Shown: positions 33,905 through 45,629, counted from the stretch's first letter. The stretch is 64,000 nt of DNA from Neoceratodus forsteri (GCA_016271365.2 CM057449.1:1568434501-1568498500); one strand, 5' to 3'. Notes: generated by a model from the sequence alone, not told the origin. Numbers and translations: made by a program.

Positions 33905-35460
33905 AGGAGGCAAGAGAACTCTACACCAGAGCTGTTAAAGAATGATTGGAGGTATGGTGCATGAAGGAAGGTTTTAGATACATCAGATACTTGGTACTGA
34001 CCTGGAAGGATATGGGCCTGTATGGGAGGGGTGACCTGCATCTTTCTAGGAAGGGGTACGCAGTTCTTGATGGCAAGTTTAAATGCCACACTAGACAAGA
34101 GGGGAGGCATGAAACCAAAGAAGGCAACAATTGTACCCCTGATGGTAAAGTTTCAAGGAGTAATGTGCTAGGGAGGTAAGACCATAGTAGAGAGAATAAC
34201 CCTAAAACAGCTTTGCAGAACGAAAGGGACAGGGACAGAAAGGAAGACAAGGGACTATAAAGCAGGTAGGGGAGGATGTAGGATTAATGGTGTCTAGATA
34301 TGTTGAATGGACAAGTTAAGAGGTAATCCAGGGAACAAAACAGGCGGGGGGGGAGGAGGGAGAAGCAGGGTAGTAAACAGGAGGGAAAGGATTTGGAAAG
34401 TGATGAGCACTAATGTTAGGAGCCTTGGAAATAAAATTTCACAACTTGAAGTAACCATGGCAGAGACAAATATAGATTTAGTGGCTATAACAGAGTTGTG
34501 GTGTACTGAGTACCATAAATGGGAAATGAATATACCAGGATGTTCAGGACAGACAAAGAGGGGAGGGAAGGAAGGGAAGGAGGAAGGATTATCTCATATG
34601 TGAGGGAGGGTATCAAGGTCACTGAGGTACAGGGGCACAAAGAGGAGAATGAGGGCCTGGAATTACTATAAGTCAATCTGGAGAAAAACTCTGGGAGCAC
34701 TATCCATGCTGGAATAGTGTATAGACCCCAACACAGGGCAAGGAGATGGAAGAGGCACTTGGAGAAGCCATAATCAGAATGCCAAATAAGGGGCTGGTGC
34801 TGCTAGTTGGTGACTTCAATCTGCCAGACATGGAGTGGAGTCTTTTAACTTCAGCTTTGGCAGTGAGCAAGGCCATCCTTGACTCACTGCAAGGGCTTTT
34901 CTAAGACAGTTAGTCAAAGAACCCACTAGGTACAGACCAGTACTTGACCTGGTGCTTACAAGAACAGAGACGGCACTGAAGTCACAGTGGGCAGTCCCAC
35001 TGGTACCAGTGATCACCGTGCAGTGTGGTTCAACATAAAGACAGCAGCACAATCAAACCACATGAGGGTGAGTGTTCTGGACTTTAAAAGAACGAATTTT
35101 AAAGAAATGGGTGACTGATCCAGGAGTTGCCTTGGATGGGTGGATTGCTAGGGAGGGGTAGAGGCACAGTGGGGGAAAATAAGGGAGGGATAGCTAAAGC
35201 AACCAACCTCTACATGTGAAGAAAGTAAACAAAAAACAGAAAACTGAGACCATTATGGTTCTCCAAGAAAGAAGCAAAGGTGGTAAAAGAAAAAAAGGGT
35301 TGTGTTCAAACGGTACAAAGAAACACAGAGGCAGGAGGACAGGGAAGTTTATCTAGAGAAATAGAAGGTATCAGGCAAGGTTGTGAGGGGTGCAAAGGTG
35401 CAGACAGAGGAGAGGATTGCCCAGAGGATTGCTACAGGGGATAAAACTTTATTCAGGTAC
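33905..35460 (+). pseudogene. CR1-type LINE copy 4: end of ORF1 esterase, endonuclease and linker
   Basis: Plus strand: WCMKEGFRYIRY (about 33,955-33,990) and GRGDLHLSRKGYAVL (about 34,026-34,070), the distal block of the ORF1 esterase-like domain with the D-x-x-H-like L-H-L-S sequence. Next comes the ORF2 endonuclease: TNVRSLGNKISQLEVTMAE (about 34,408-34,465), LVAITELWCTE (34,477-34,510), YRPQHRAR-like sequence near 34,715, LVGDFNLPDMEWS (about 34,805-34,845) and a TSDHRAVWFN-type block near 35,005-35,035. The linker reads GDKTLFRYIK at about 35,435-35,467. RT is missing. ITELW replaces ITETW. Frames are broken repeatedly. Confidence 0.88.
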
Positions 35461-35573
35461 ATAAAAATGAACAAAGTGGGTGATTTAACACCTTTTATTG
35501 GACCAACAAGAGATTTACAGAAATAAAAGTACAATAAAAGGCATCAGATCACCCACTTTGTTCATCTTTTTGT
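35461..35573. mobile_element. Hairpin insertion with about 40-nt arms inside CR1 copy 4
   Basis: ATGAACAAAGTGGGTGAT (left) and ATCACCCACTTTGTTCAT (right) are exact complements. The arms extend with mismatches to about 40 nt (CCTTTTATTG opposite CAATAAAAGG), with a loop of about 30 nt at 35,501-35,530. CR1 linker sequence resumes near 35,605. Confidence 0.85.
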
Positions 35574-35583
35574 ACAAGGACCA

Positions 35584-35883
35584 ATGAGGCAACAAGCAAT
35601 TCTTTATTTCACGTACACAAGTGAGAACGGGAAAACAAAGGGAGGCATAGTAAGAATTATAAGGAGAAAGGGAAGGAGACCACGAAAAACCTGGCAACAA
35701 ACTAAACACTTTGCAGTACAGGGTTATTACTGTCCTGACAAAAAGTGTGAAGGCAAAGTACACTTGACAGTGAGAAAGTGGAATACTGGGTATGTGGTTT
35801 GCTTTCAATGTTGTGGAAGACCTTCTGGTGAGCGAGTACCACCTTACACCCTAAACACTGAGGGTAACCTTAGACTATGCTAA
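35584..35883 (+). other. Unrecognised 99-codon open frame with two cysteine pairs
   Basis: Its first third continues the CR1 linker (TKGGIVRIIRRKG resembles RKGGIVRLNRMNG of CR1 copy 3). From about 35,690 the sequence no longer looks like CR1 and reads YYCPDKKCEGKVHLTV and then YVVCFQCCG, a CxxxxC and CxxC(C) arrangement that could bind a metal ion. It ends at a stop exactly where the 2.3-kb duplicated segment begins. I do not recognise the family. It may be a fortuitous frame or a fragment of another mobile element. Confidence 0.25.
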
Positions 35884-38190
35884 GCTTCACTGATGCCGCG
35901 AGAGGGTTATCATATAGTGTCAGCCCTCAGCTGAAAGGAAAATAGGACAGCAGCAGCTGAGAGGATTGCAGGATTGCACATCTTGTCCACAGGGTTACAT
36001 ATGCTTACTTATTTCTACACACATAATTTTTGGGGAAGCCCTGTAGTCAAAACCTCCATTCTTACTTCATTTTCTTTTACAGCATGCATTTAAGCAAACC
36101 ATTTTGTTTTATTTGCAGCACACATGCTTTTTTTGAATCTCTGTATAGCTGTGGAAACAGAGGCTATGTTTAGAGAATATCAATATCCTGTAACAAGGCA
36201 TGGAGCCATGCTACGTGATGCAACACCAAAACTCAAAGGCCCTAAAAGTCTGTAGTGGGCCCTGGAGAGATACCATAGACACTTGTCCTGCTAATGATGT
36301 ACAAATCTTCTCTAGAATGTACACTACCAACTCAGCTATTATGTCTTTAAGAGATGTACTGTAAAGTTAGATGTTTATTATTTCCTGTGTGTGCACATAC
36401 TGTAATGTTATCAAATTGCTTTCCTCAGTCAGGATTGTATATGATAATGAAACAGGAGTGAAGTGCTGCTCAAAGCTGTGCTTTGCTGACTTGTATTACA
36501 GTGATTGAGTCCTAACCTTGACTAAAAAATGTACATCTTTGTATATAGTTCCTTTTGACTTATGGAATAAACAAATTCTTCTTTTTGTGACAACTAGCTC
36601 TCCACCTTTTCTTGAATGCACAGTAGAAACATCTTCTTTAATGAGTCCTCAAAATAGCGATGTATTACTAACAATACAGTGTCTTGTATTTAAATTTTGA
36701 AATGTAAATGTCACACTGCTGTGAAAGTGAAACAGAGCCACAGGCCATTAACTTTATCACCATGCCACAATGCAATGGTGAACCCCTCTCCGATCCAATA
36801 TAGACAATAAAATACTGCTAAAAGAGTGCCTTTCCAGTGCTAAATTGTTGCACTCCATTCCAAATGATGTCATCTTTTTGTGCTCTATGTGCCTTTAATT
36901 TGTAATTTTAACTGCCAATAGTACAAACATAAGCACTAGAGAAGGTACTTACACTGAAGAATGGCTTCAGATGTTCCCAGGATCCAGAGAGAAGAAGTAA
37001 AATATTTCCACTGGAAGCCCAGGGTTCAGAGTTAGTACCCCAGTGCTGCCTCTCCGGTATTGTGCTGTGTTCTAAGGCTGCATATATAGGCTACAGTTTT
37101 CTTTTGGATACACCGCAAGCCAGAATGAAGTTGAGAGGTAATTTTGGGCTGTTTCCACAAAAGGTAACTTCATTTTGAGAACAGGACCATTAATGTCAAT
37201 TTCAAGTCTTGGTTTTAATTTTGTTGGCATGCATTTTGTGTTGCTTGTGTAAGATGCCAAACAGACAGCACTGGACCATCTGCTAGTTTGTCTGTTATTT
37301 CCTATTGTCTTCCCCCAAACCTGCCTCCACCACTATGGCTTATTTGCCCTACTTACCCTAATGCAGGTCCTGGGACCACCTCCTCTTGCTATCAGTATGC
37401 CCCCATAGCATTCCCCCAAAAGTTCTATATTTATCCAAATTTTAGGTATACCACAGGCATCCTAGGTACAAACGTTCTATACAATTTACCCCAACCTTGT
37501 CTTTCAGGATGTAGCCCTAGTAGTTGAAAGGTTAGTTCATGCTTCATACCCAGTCGGTCATTGGCCTCTCATTTGACATTTCTAAAAAGGGGGCAATCTA
37601 TGAAAATTGTGATGATGTTTGTGGTGTGGACACAGATGCCCTCAGAAAACAGGACAAATTCATTATTGGCATCTTATTTATATATTTATTGATGTATTTA
37701 TTTAAATTTCCAACACAGGGGTAGCCTCAATTATCTGCAGCATCTAGCTTCTAAGCGAGTTGGTTCAGTATGAGGGAGCACTGGCGAAAAGCTAAAATTC
37801 CAGAATTCAAGTATATCACCTAGTGTTGCTCGGTTAGTATTCTACCAGGTCAGATACCATTGGACACCATCATTTTGGTTGGATTTTGGATGGCCTTAGA
37901 TGGCACATAGGTCTGATCAAGGATCTGAACTTCTAGGATCCACAGTAAGCATCCAAAGTATCTGTGGATCCGATACTATCTGAGTTTAGAGCCAATGAAT
38001 CCAACCTCAGATACCTGGATCTGACCTCAGATCCAAAACTATCTGACTATGGATCCAAAATATGACTTCAGCAAGATCACAGTCAGATTCAGAGGCATAT
38101 AGCAGCTCTAGCCAACAAAGGGTAGTCAGATCCACAGAAGCACTATTTGAGAACCATATATCACACATACACATATACATACACACATAG
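35873..38190 (+). repeat. Direct duplication of about 2.3 kb, copy 1
   Basis: It matches 38,533-41,335 in the same orientation. Shared landmarks are GCCCTCAGCTGAAAGGAAAA, TTTAAGAGATGTACTGTAAA, AGAGAAGGTACTT, CACTGGACCATCTGCTA and CAGATTCAGAGGCA. No protein motif is visible. Copy 1 has an extra 37,617-37,855 relative to copy 2, which includes an A/T-rich LINE-tail-like stretch at 37,665-37,700. The divergence looks like roughly one base in ten, so the duplication is old. Confidence 0.9.
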
Positions 38191-38532
38191 ATAGCCAAAC
38201 AGGCACTTGCTGAAATGTCATCGGACTGGTGCATGTATGTCACATACATGCATGCTGTCTGTCTGACCACCAGTCAATTTAGCCGGTATGGTAATATGTA
38301 ATAGGTGCTGGTGTGGTTTGTTATTTTACTGAATGCCCCAGTTCTGCCACCACTGTTTCTGCAGTCTGCGCTTTTACAAACAGATGTAACTAAGCACTTT
38401 AGCAGTTGCACTTTCAAATAAAGCTTTCTCACCTACAGTATAAGGTAAGCTGTATTGAGCTAGTCACTCTGTTGTCAGAGCTAGAGGTTAGGAAACAGAA
38501 ACACAGTTTCCACTTTTTCATTACTATCCTTT
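38191..38532. other. Spacer between the duplicated copies
   Basis: Holds (CA/TA)-rich simple sequence at its left edge (38,160-38,190) and TGTATGTCACATACATGCATG palindromic words near 38,233-38,252. No gene is seen. Confidence 0.45.
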
Positions 38533-39753
38533 GACTATGCCAAGCTTCACTGATGCCAAGAGAGGATTATAATATAGCATCAGCCCTCAGCTGAAAGGAA
38601 AATAGGACAGCAGCAGCTGAGAGGATTGCAGGATTGCACATCTTGTCCATGGGGCTACATATGCTTACTTTTTTCTACACAAATAATACTTGGGGAAACC
38701 GTGTGGTCAAAACCTCCATTCTTACTTCATTTTCTTTTACAGTGTGCATTTAGTACAACCATTTTGTTTTATTTGCAACCCACATGCTCTTTTTGAATCT
38801 CTGTATAGCTGTGAAATCTGAGGCTATGTTTAGAGAGAATATCAGTATCTCATAACAAGGCATGGAACCACGTTACTTGAAGCAACACCAAAATTCAAAG
38901 GTGCTAAAAGTCTGTAGTGGGCCCTGGAGAAATACCGTACACACTTACCCTGCTAATGACGTACGGATCTTCTCTGGAATGTACACTACCATCTCAACTG
39001 TTACATCTTTAAGAGATGTACTGTAAAGTTGGAAGTTTTTTGTTTCATATGTGTGTACATAATGTTATCAAATTGCTTTCCTTGGTCGGGCTTCTAAATG
39101 ATAATGAAACAGCAGTGAGGTGCTGCTCAGGGCTTGTGTTTTGCTGACTTGTAGTAACTGAGACCTAACCTTCATTTAAAGGTGTACACCTCTGTATATT
39201 ATTAATTTTTACTTACGGAATGAACAAATTCATCTTTTAGTGAGAACTAGGTCTCCACATTTTCTTGAATGCACAGTAGAAACATTTTCTTTAATGAAAG
39301 AGTCCTCAAAATAGCTACACATTAGTAACAATAAAGAGTCTTGTATTTAAATTTTAAAATGCAAATGTCCCACTGCTGAGAAAGTGGAACAGAGTCATGG
39401 GCCATTAACCTTAACACCTTGTGATAATGCTAGATACAATGGTGAACCTCTCCCAGATCCAATATAGACAGTACAATGCTGCTAAAAGAGTGCTGTTCCA
39501 GTGCTAAATTGTTGCACTCTATTCCAAATTCCGTCATCTTTTGTGCTCTCTGTCCTTTAATGTGCAATTTTAACTGCCAATAGTACAAAGATAAGCACTA
39601 GAGAAGGTACTTGCACTGGAGAATGGCTTCAGATGTTCCCAGAATCCAGAGGGAAGAAGTAAAATCTCTCCACTGGAAGCTCAGGGTTCAGACTTAGTAC
39701 CCCAGTGGTATTAAGTCTTAACCCTGCATTTTAAGGCTGCATGTGTAGGCTAC

Positions 39754-40187
39754 AGGATAGCACAGGGGACCGGCACTTGCTAAAAGGATAAGTAAAACCT
39801 TACATAGCTCCATATCAAAGACAATGATGGGCTCTGGTTAAAGGTTCACAAGGTGATACAAAAGCACAATTCATAGCCTTTGAAAAAGCACTAATAGCAC
39901 AAAATGCATCAGATGACGTCAGTCCATGGATTGGGTCCTAGCCTGAATGCCAGCTGGCATTCTTGTTTGAACTGTATGGACTTCCATGGATTTTTAAGAA
40001 GTGTGCTTTTGTATCAACTTGTGAGTGTTTACATTGAAAAAATGTCATGAGCACCTTGTCAGCACTTTAAAGGAATAAAATTGATTTTTGCACTGACAGA
40101 ACCTTGGAGTCCATCGTTGTCTTTGAAGTGGAGCTATGTAAGTTTTCATTTATCCTTTTAGCAGGTGCTGGTCCCCTGTGCTATCCT
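39754..40187. mobile_element. Non-autonomous DNA transposon with about 77-bp terminal inverted repeats
   Basis: The left end AGGATAGCACAGGGGACC is exactly repeated, inverted, at the right end. The arms continue for about 77 bp (to CAAAGACAA and GATGG) with roughly nine mismatches counted by eye. Total length is 434 bp with no open frame. About 60 bases to its right (40,188-40,250) are also absent from duplication copy 1, so the insertion may have been larger or moved flanking DNA. No clear target duplication is visible. Confidence 0.88.
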
Positions 40188-40298
40188 ATATCAGTGATTT
40201 TGACTTGGGCACTGCTATTCAATGGTTGCAGTCCTAACTCTTTGACTTAATATATGTAGACTACCCAGTTTTTTTTTGGATAGACCGTAAGCCAGAAT

Positions 40299-40503
40299 TT
40301 ATTTATTAATTATTCTTTGGTAACTGGATAAGGCCCACTAGGCACAACTACATGTTTTCAGAGGCAACCAAGGAGCACTGGGGGGTTAAATGACTTGCTC
40401 AGCATCACACAGTATGCAAGTGGAGATTGTGGGAATCATACCCAGGTCTGCTGGATGTAAAAATCTCATTCACAGCTCATTACTGTAACCTCTAGGCTAT
40501 ACT
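40299..40503 (+). mobile_element. MIR-like CORE-SINE with 8-bp target duplication
   Basis: The core reads GGTTAAATGACTTGCTCAGC, TCACACAGTATGCAAGTGG and ACCCAGGTCTGCTGGATGTA, and the 3' end CTCTAGGCTATACT matches the MIR terminus. GCCAGAAT lies on both sides (40,291-40,298 and 40,504-40,511), and the single-copy site GCCAGAATGAAG is present in duplication copy 1 at about 37,118. This fixes the element ends. Confidence 0.92.
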
Positions 40504-41338
40504 GCCAGAATGAAGTGGAGAGGAAATTTGGGGCCTTTTTCAGACAAGGTAACCTCACATTGAGAATAGGGCCATTAATGCCAATTTCAAGTCTTGGTTT
40601 AAAATTTGTTGTCATGCATTTTTGTGGTGCTTGTGTAAGATGCCAAACAGACAGCACTGGACCATCTGCTACTTTGTCTCTGTCATTTCCTATTGTCTTC
40701 CCCCAAACCTGCCACCACCACTATGGCTTCTTTGCCCTACTTACCCTGATGCCTGATGCAGCTCCTGGGACCACATCCTCTTGCTGCCAGTGTGTTCCCA
40801 CAGCATACCCCCCAAAAATTCTGTATTTATCCAATTTGTAGTTGTACCACAGGCATCCTGGGTGCAAACATTCTGTACCAGTTTGCTTGAACCTTGTCTT
40901 TCAGGATGTAGCCCTGGTAGGTGAAAGGTTAGTTCATGCTTCATGCCCATTCGGTCCTTGGCCTGTCATGTGAGATTGCCAGTAAGGGGGAATGCCGCTG
41001 AATACTATAATTTTGGTTGGATTTCAGATGGCCTCAGATGGCATAAACATCTGAGCAAGGATCCAACCTGCTGCAACTCACAGGAAGTATCCAAGGTATC
41101 AGTGGATCTGACTAGGATCCAGTGAATCTAATCATAGAATCCAGGTATCCAACCATCGTACCCAACTGTCTGAGATTGGATCTCATGGATTTGACCTCAG
41201 ATCCAAAACAACTGATTATGATTCGAAGTATGATTTTGACTGGATTACAGTCAGATTCAGAGGCAGATAGCACTATCTGATGGAGGGTAGTCAGAGCCAC
41301 AAAGGCACTATCTGAGCACCTCAATATAGTACATATAC

Positions 41339-41409
<71 letters not shown>

Positions 41410-41411
41410 AA
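41339..41411. repeat. (GAAA)n microsatellite
   Basis: About 18 uninterrupted GAAA units. Long Phe-Phe-Leu-Ser frames on the opposite strand are translations of it. Confidence 0.97.
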
Positions 41412-41554
41412 CTCTCCAAGGTGTCCAGGCATGCTGTGATACATGGAAGCCTTGTGTGCATTGTGAGGCATGAGGCATATGCTGATTGCCTACAGTCACC
41501 CTAGAAGTCTATCAGCACACACGGGCACCTCGAAGAATGTTATTTCTCTTACAA

Positions 41555-41971
41555 AATAATAATAATAATAAAACTTTATTTATGCCGCACCTTTCTTACA
41601 GTCAAGGTGCCTTACAATAAATTACAAATAAGATAAATATAACAAAGATTACTGAGCTTGTAAAATCCCAATAGCATATCAATCGTAATAGATCTTAGAC
41701 CATAAATAGGTCTTTAAGGCCTTTTTAAATTCCTCCATGGATGCACACTGTCGAAGCAGACAGATAGAGAATTCCAGAGGCTAGGGGCAACATACATAAA
41801 AGCCCAAGCCCCTGAAGATTTTAAAGAAACCCTTTGAATCTCTAGCAACCCCTCGTCCACAGAGCAGAGCAATCACTTTGGGCGGTAAGGTACCAGAAGT
41901 TCTTTCAAGTAGTCCGGGCCCAGTCCATGTAGGGCTTTATAAGTCAGAAGACCAACTTTAAAGGTGATCCA
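41555..41971 (-). repeat. L2-type LINE: 3' UTR and (ATT)n tail
   Basis: On the minus strand this is the 3' end of the L2 element, finishing in an ATT-repeat tail (AATAATAATAATAA on plus at 41,557-41,570). GCATAAATAAAGTTTTATT just before the tail is typical of L2-related ends. It corresponds to 19,605-20,100 of the truncated copy. Confidence 0.8.
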
Positions 41972-43552
41972 TCACTGTATTGGCAGCCAGTGCAGATTGC
42001 ATAGAATCAGTGAAATATGACAGGCATGAGAAGTACCCATCAATAACAGGACCGCAGTGTTCTGCACGAGCTGCAAGTGGTGGATATCAACCCCAGGAAG
42101 CCCTAGATAAAGGGAGTTGCAATAATCAGGATGTGAGGCCACTAAGGCGTGGACCAATGTAGGCAGACTGCTGAATGGAACAAGATGCTTAATCCTGGTG
42201 ATGTTCCTCAGATGGTAAAAGGATGATTTGACAACTGCCGACACCTACGAACGCAGTGTCAGCTTATTGTCAAAAATCACCCCCAGGTTCCGCACCCATT
42301 CAGAGGTAGGAAGCTGGACACTTCCTAGGAAAAGTCCCGAGGGTAAACCAACTCCTGTTCCCTCTATCCTGTGACCCGGGTCCACAACCATTACCTCAGT
42401 CTTCTCCGAGTTCAGCTTCAACCAGCTTGAATTCATCCAGCACTGGATTTCAGTGAGGCAGCTGTTAAATACCGAGAGAGCTCTATCCTGGTCAGGTGCA
42501 AAAGACAGGTAGAGTGGGTATCATCTGCATAACAATGAAACCTCAGCCCATATCTTCTTACAAGGTCTCCAAGGGGTAACATGTACACTGCGAACAACAT
42601 GGGGGACAACATCGAACCCTGGGAAACCCCACAGGACAGAGAGACTGGGCAGGAAGAATTAATCCATGACACCACCCTCTGAGTTCTGCCTGTGAGGAAA
42701 GATATAAACCAACTAAGACTGTACCCGACAGGCCACAGATGAATTCCAGGCATTCGGGAAGTACCCCATGGTTCACAGTGGCACAAGCTGAAGAGAGATC
42801 GAGAAGAACCAAGATGGAGCGGCTTTTCTGATCTCTTGCCATCAGGAGATCATTGAGCACCCGAACCAGCGCTGTCTCAGTACTATGCCTCTTATGAAAA
42901 CTAGACTGGAGCAGTTCATAGATGTCATGGATGGTTAAATGGTTCTCCAGCTGTACGGCCACTACTTTCTCAATAACCTTCACTACAAAGGGAAGGTTAG
43001 AGATCGGTCTGTAGCTAGTATGGCAGTCTGGGTCCAAGGAAGCTTTCTTCAGGAGGAGCATTACCACCGCCTCCTTCAGGGAGCTAGGAAACTCACCCAT
43101 ATCCAGGGAGCACCAGACTATCCGTGCTAGAACTCGGCCGATAATATCATGACAACCATTTATCAGGGAAGTCGGGCCAGGGTCCAAACTACTGCATGTA
43201 GGGCGCATACTCTGGACAATCCTCATGACATCAATGAACTCAGGCTGGTCAAAGGAACTCCAGGAGGGTCTAGAGGCTGTGTCCAAGCACCGATCCACAG
43301 CTTCTCCCATAGAGGATGCAGGCTGGAGTGCCAACCTGATGTCGGCCACTTTAGTCGCAAAGAAGCGAGCAAACTCATCACACTCAACTTGGGAAAAAGC
43401 TCTTCAAACCTGTAGACAGGCTGGGTTGCACAGTCTGTTGACAGTTTGAAAGAGCTGAGCTGGCCGGTTCTGAGTGACCGCAATCTCCCCGGACAGGAAC
43501 TCCACCTTCTTACGGAGACTGCGGAATGATAGAGTTGATAATGTTCCATCAA
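41972..43552 (-). pseudogene. L2-type LINE: reverse transcriptase
   Basis: Minus-strand blocks in order: FAVKVADIRLALQP-like start (about 43,360), SYRPISNLPFVVKVIEKVVA (about 43,015-42,955), LLQSSFHKRHSTETALVRVL (about 42,920-42,860), SILVLLDLSSACATVNHGVL (about 42,810-42,765), GVSQGSMLSPMLFAVYMLPL (about 42,630-42,570), and the intact catalytic FHCYADDT (about 42,540-42,515). Then SSWLKLNSEKTEVMVVDPGH (about 42,432-42,373), VRNLGVIFDNKLTL, FYHLRNITRIKHL (about 42,220-42,180) and SHPDYCNSLYLGLPG. SACATVNH replaces the usual SAAFDTVDH, so the first catalytic aspartate is lost. Three or more frame changes are present. Confidence 0.92.
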
Positions 43553-43852
43553 TCTAAGACGGTCGGTATCAAGGGCGGATCTCCACCAACAATGCTCTAA
43601 TCTTCATCCTTGTCACTGCATCTCCCTCAAAGTCCCATCAAACCATGGTGATCGAGGGTGAAGGGGGAGAGGATGAACACGGACAGGAGCAATTAAATCT
43701 AGAGCTGAGGAAATGGCCTTATTATAGGCCACAACCAAGGCATCAGGATCATTGTTCACTCCAGAAAGCTCCGATAGGTCAAGTATCGCTGTCAGGCCCA
43801 CAGAGCTTACACATCACAAAGAGTGGTACCTGACCATCTCCACAGGGGTAGG

Positions 43853-44618
43853 CCTATAAAGGGGGTTGCAAAAACTGAACTACACAGTGTAATGATCGGA
43901 CCAACTGACAGGTTCCACCCCCCAAGTCAAAAGCTTTGATCCCCAGGAGGAAGACTAAGTCCAAGGAGTGACTACCTTTGTGAGTGGCAGAAGTAACCAC
44001 TTGTGTAAGGCCCAAAGATGTCATCAATTGGAGGAAGTGTTGTCCAAACTGTGAGAGTTCGTCATCGACCCAGGCATTAAAGTCACCCAGGACCATCAGC
44101 CTGGGCGACTCAAATGCCATGTCGCTCACGAAGCCTGCTACTTCCTGCAGAAAACGCTTCTCATCACTCGGTGGATGATAGATAAGGGCGATTCTGCAAC
44201 CCACACCTGCCACTACAGTACACTCAAAGGACTCAGCTCCATCAACTGGTACACTTGTGAGGCCCAGTTCAGTCTTGAAACAGACCGCAACCCCCCCCCC
44301 CCGCCTGCAGTCCAACCTCAGGTGGTGTAACACTGAGTACCCAGCTGGAACTGTGGCCTCTAATATAGGACCCACATTCTCATCCAGCCAGGTCTCGGTA
44401 ATGCATGCCAGATCTACAGACCCAACAAGATCTGCAATAACTGCAGTCTTGTTCTCTATGGACCTGGCATTGCACAACACCACCCGTGTAGGACGGGCCT
44501 CTGGAGCTGCACGGACCACTTGCCCATCAATATTGGTGGTGCCCTTGGGTATGGAAACCAGACAGGAATGACCTCGTTCCAGATTCCATTTCACCCCAGG
44601 GCATCTTCTGGTTCTCAC
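43853..44618 (-). pseudogene. L2-type LINE: APE endonuclease
   Basis: The minus-strand frame 44,618-43,854 is open for 254 codons. It reads VVLCNARSIENKTAVIADLV (about 44,484-44,425), ACITETWLDENVGP (catalytic E), CRRGGGVAVCFK, CRIALIYHPPSDEKRF, LMVLGDFNAWVDDEL (catalytic D and N, about 44,105-44,060) and VTSATHKGSHSLDLVFLLG. The last catalytic block SWSDHYTV appears in another frame near 43,905-43,880, so one frameshift near 43,925 separates it. It is the best-preserved endonuclease of the window. It nicks DNA for target-primed reverse transcription in active L2 copies. Confidence 0.92.
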
Positions 44619-45480
44619 TACCCCAATATGGTGGCCCCACTCATTCGACCTTCACTGTTCACACACACTCAAAAAACCCTCCCCCGCTTGCACAATGCCC
44701 AATGCTCTACAGCATTGGTACATTGATAACTGTAATGGTAAGGGGGAGAAAGGGCAGAGGGCACGAAGAGCTGAGGATGAATAGCATATGACCATGGGAG
44801 CAGGCCTTCTACACATATTAAAATCAATAACATTTAACCCTTATAGTTTCTCTGAGAATCCCCACACACTCACACCAGGGGAGACTCAGAGAAACAAAAT
44901 CTAAAACCACCCCGAAAACAACTCATAATATAATAAAATACAACCTCCCCAAAAAGAAATAAACAGAATTAAAAATCCAAAATAATTAACAAAACAATGT
45001 CCAGATATATGAAAAAGTCCAAGAGTTCAAACAGATGTTTTTGAGCAGGAGAGGCTCTCACCCTCTCCCAGTCCTAAAGAAAACAAAACCAAATGTTACA
45101 AGTCCCAAAATAATTAAATGTCCAAATATGAGAGTCCAAAAGTTCCACAGATGTTTTTGGGCAGGAGAGGCTCTCACCCTCTCCCAGTCCCTTCCCGATC
45201 TAATCCAATCATATAGTTCACTTTGAGAGAGAGCCACCAAATAATTCCCCCAAATAGCCGAACCAGTTCCAAATTTTCTTCTCTCTGATTTCCTCCTCAA
45301 AGAGCCACTCAGAATCTCAGGCCAAGACACCAGTCTCAGGGCTAAAACTCATAGGCCTTGACCAAAAAATACAGGCACCTGAGGAGACAGCAACAGCTTT
45401 CCCCGCAGATAGCCTTAGGAATCCCTGGAGGGACAAACCACCATCAACCTAAGCCCCTCCGAGTTCCCTCTAGGTCCTAT
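44619..45480 (-). repeat. Presumed L2 5' UTR with 116-bp tandem repeats
   Basis: Upstream of the endonuclease on the minus strand. Two units with a 116-bp period are clear (about 44,995-45,075 and 45,112-45,191), sharing GCAGGAGAGGCTCTCACCCT and ATGTTTTTG. Tandem monomers upstream of the first LINE frame often act as internal promoters; that role is an inference here. The 5' boundary near 45,480 is approximate. Confidence 0.6.
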
Positions 45481-45629
45481 ATTGATTGTTGAATTGTAAA
45501 CAGTCATTTAGTTCTGAACTGTCCAGGCATGCTCTGATAGCTGGACAGTCAGGTGATGCACCCGGCCAATCAAAACTCTAGGATTTCACCACCTATTCCA
45601 TATACTATACAGACATGGTAGCACCTGTA

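Larger units (their letters stand above)
38533..41335 (+). repeat. Direct duplication, copy 2, carrying two later insertions
   Basis: Same content and order as 35,873-38,190. A terminal-inverted-repeat element (39,754-40,187) and a MIR-like SINE (40,299-40,503) are present here and absent from copy 1, so both arrived after the duplication. Copy 1 therefore serves as an empty-site reference. Confidence 0.9.

Noticed and set aside
41308..41499. Long Phe/Leu/Ser frames as membrane proteins
   Set aside because: They are translations of the (GAAA)n microsatellite on the opposite strand.
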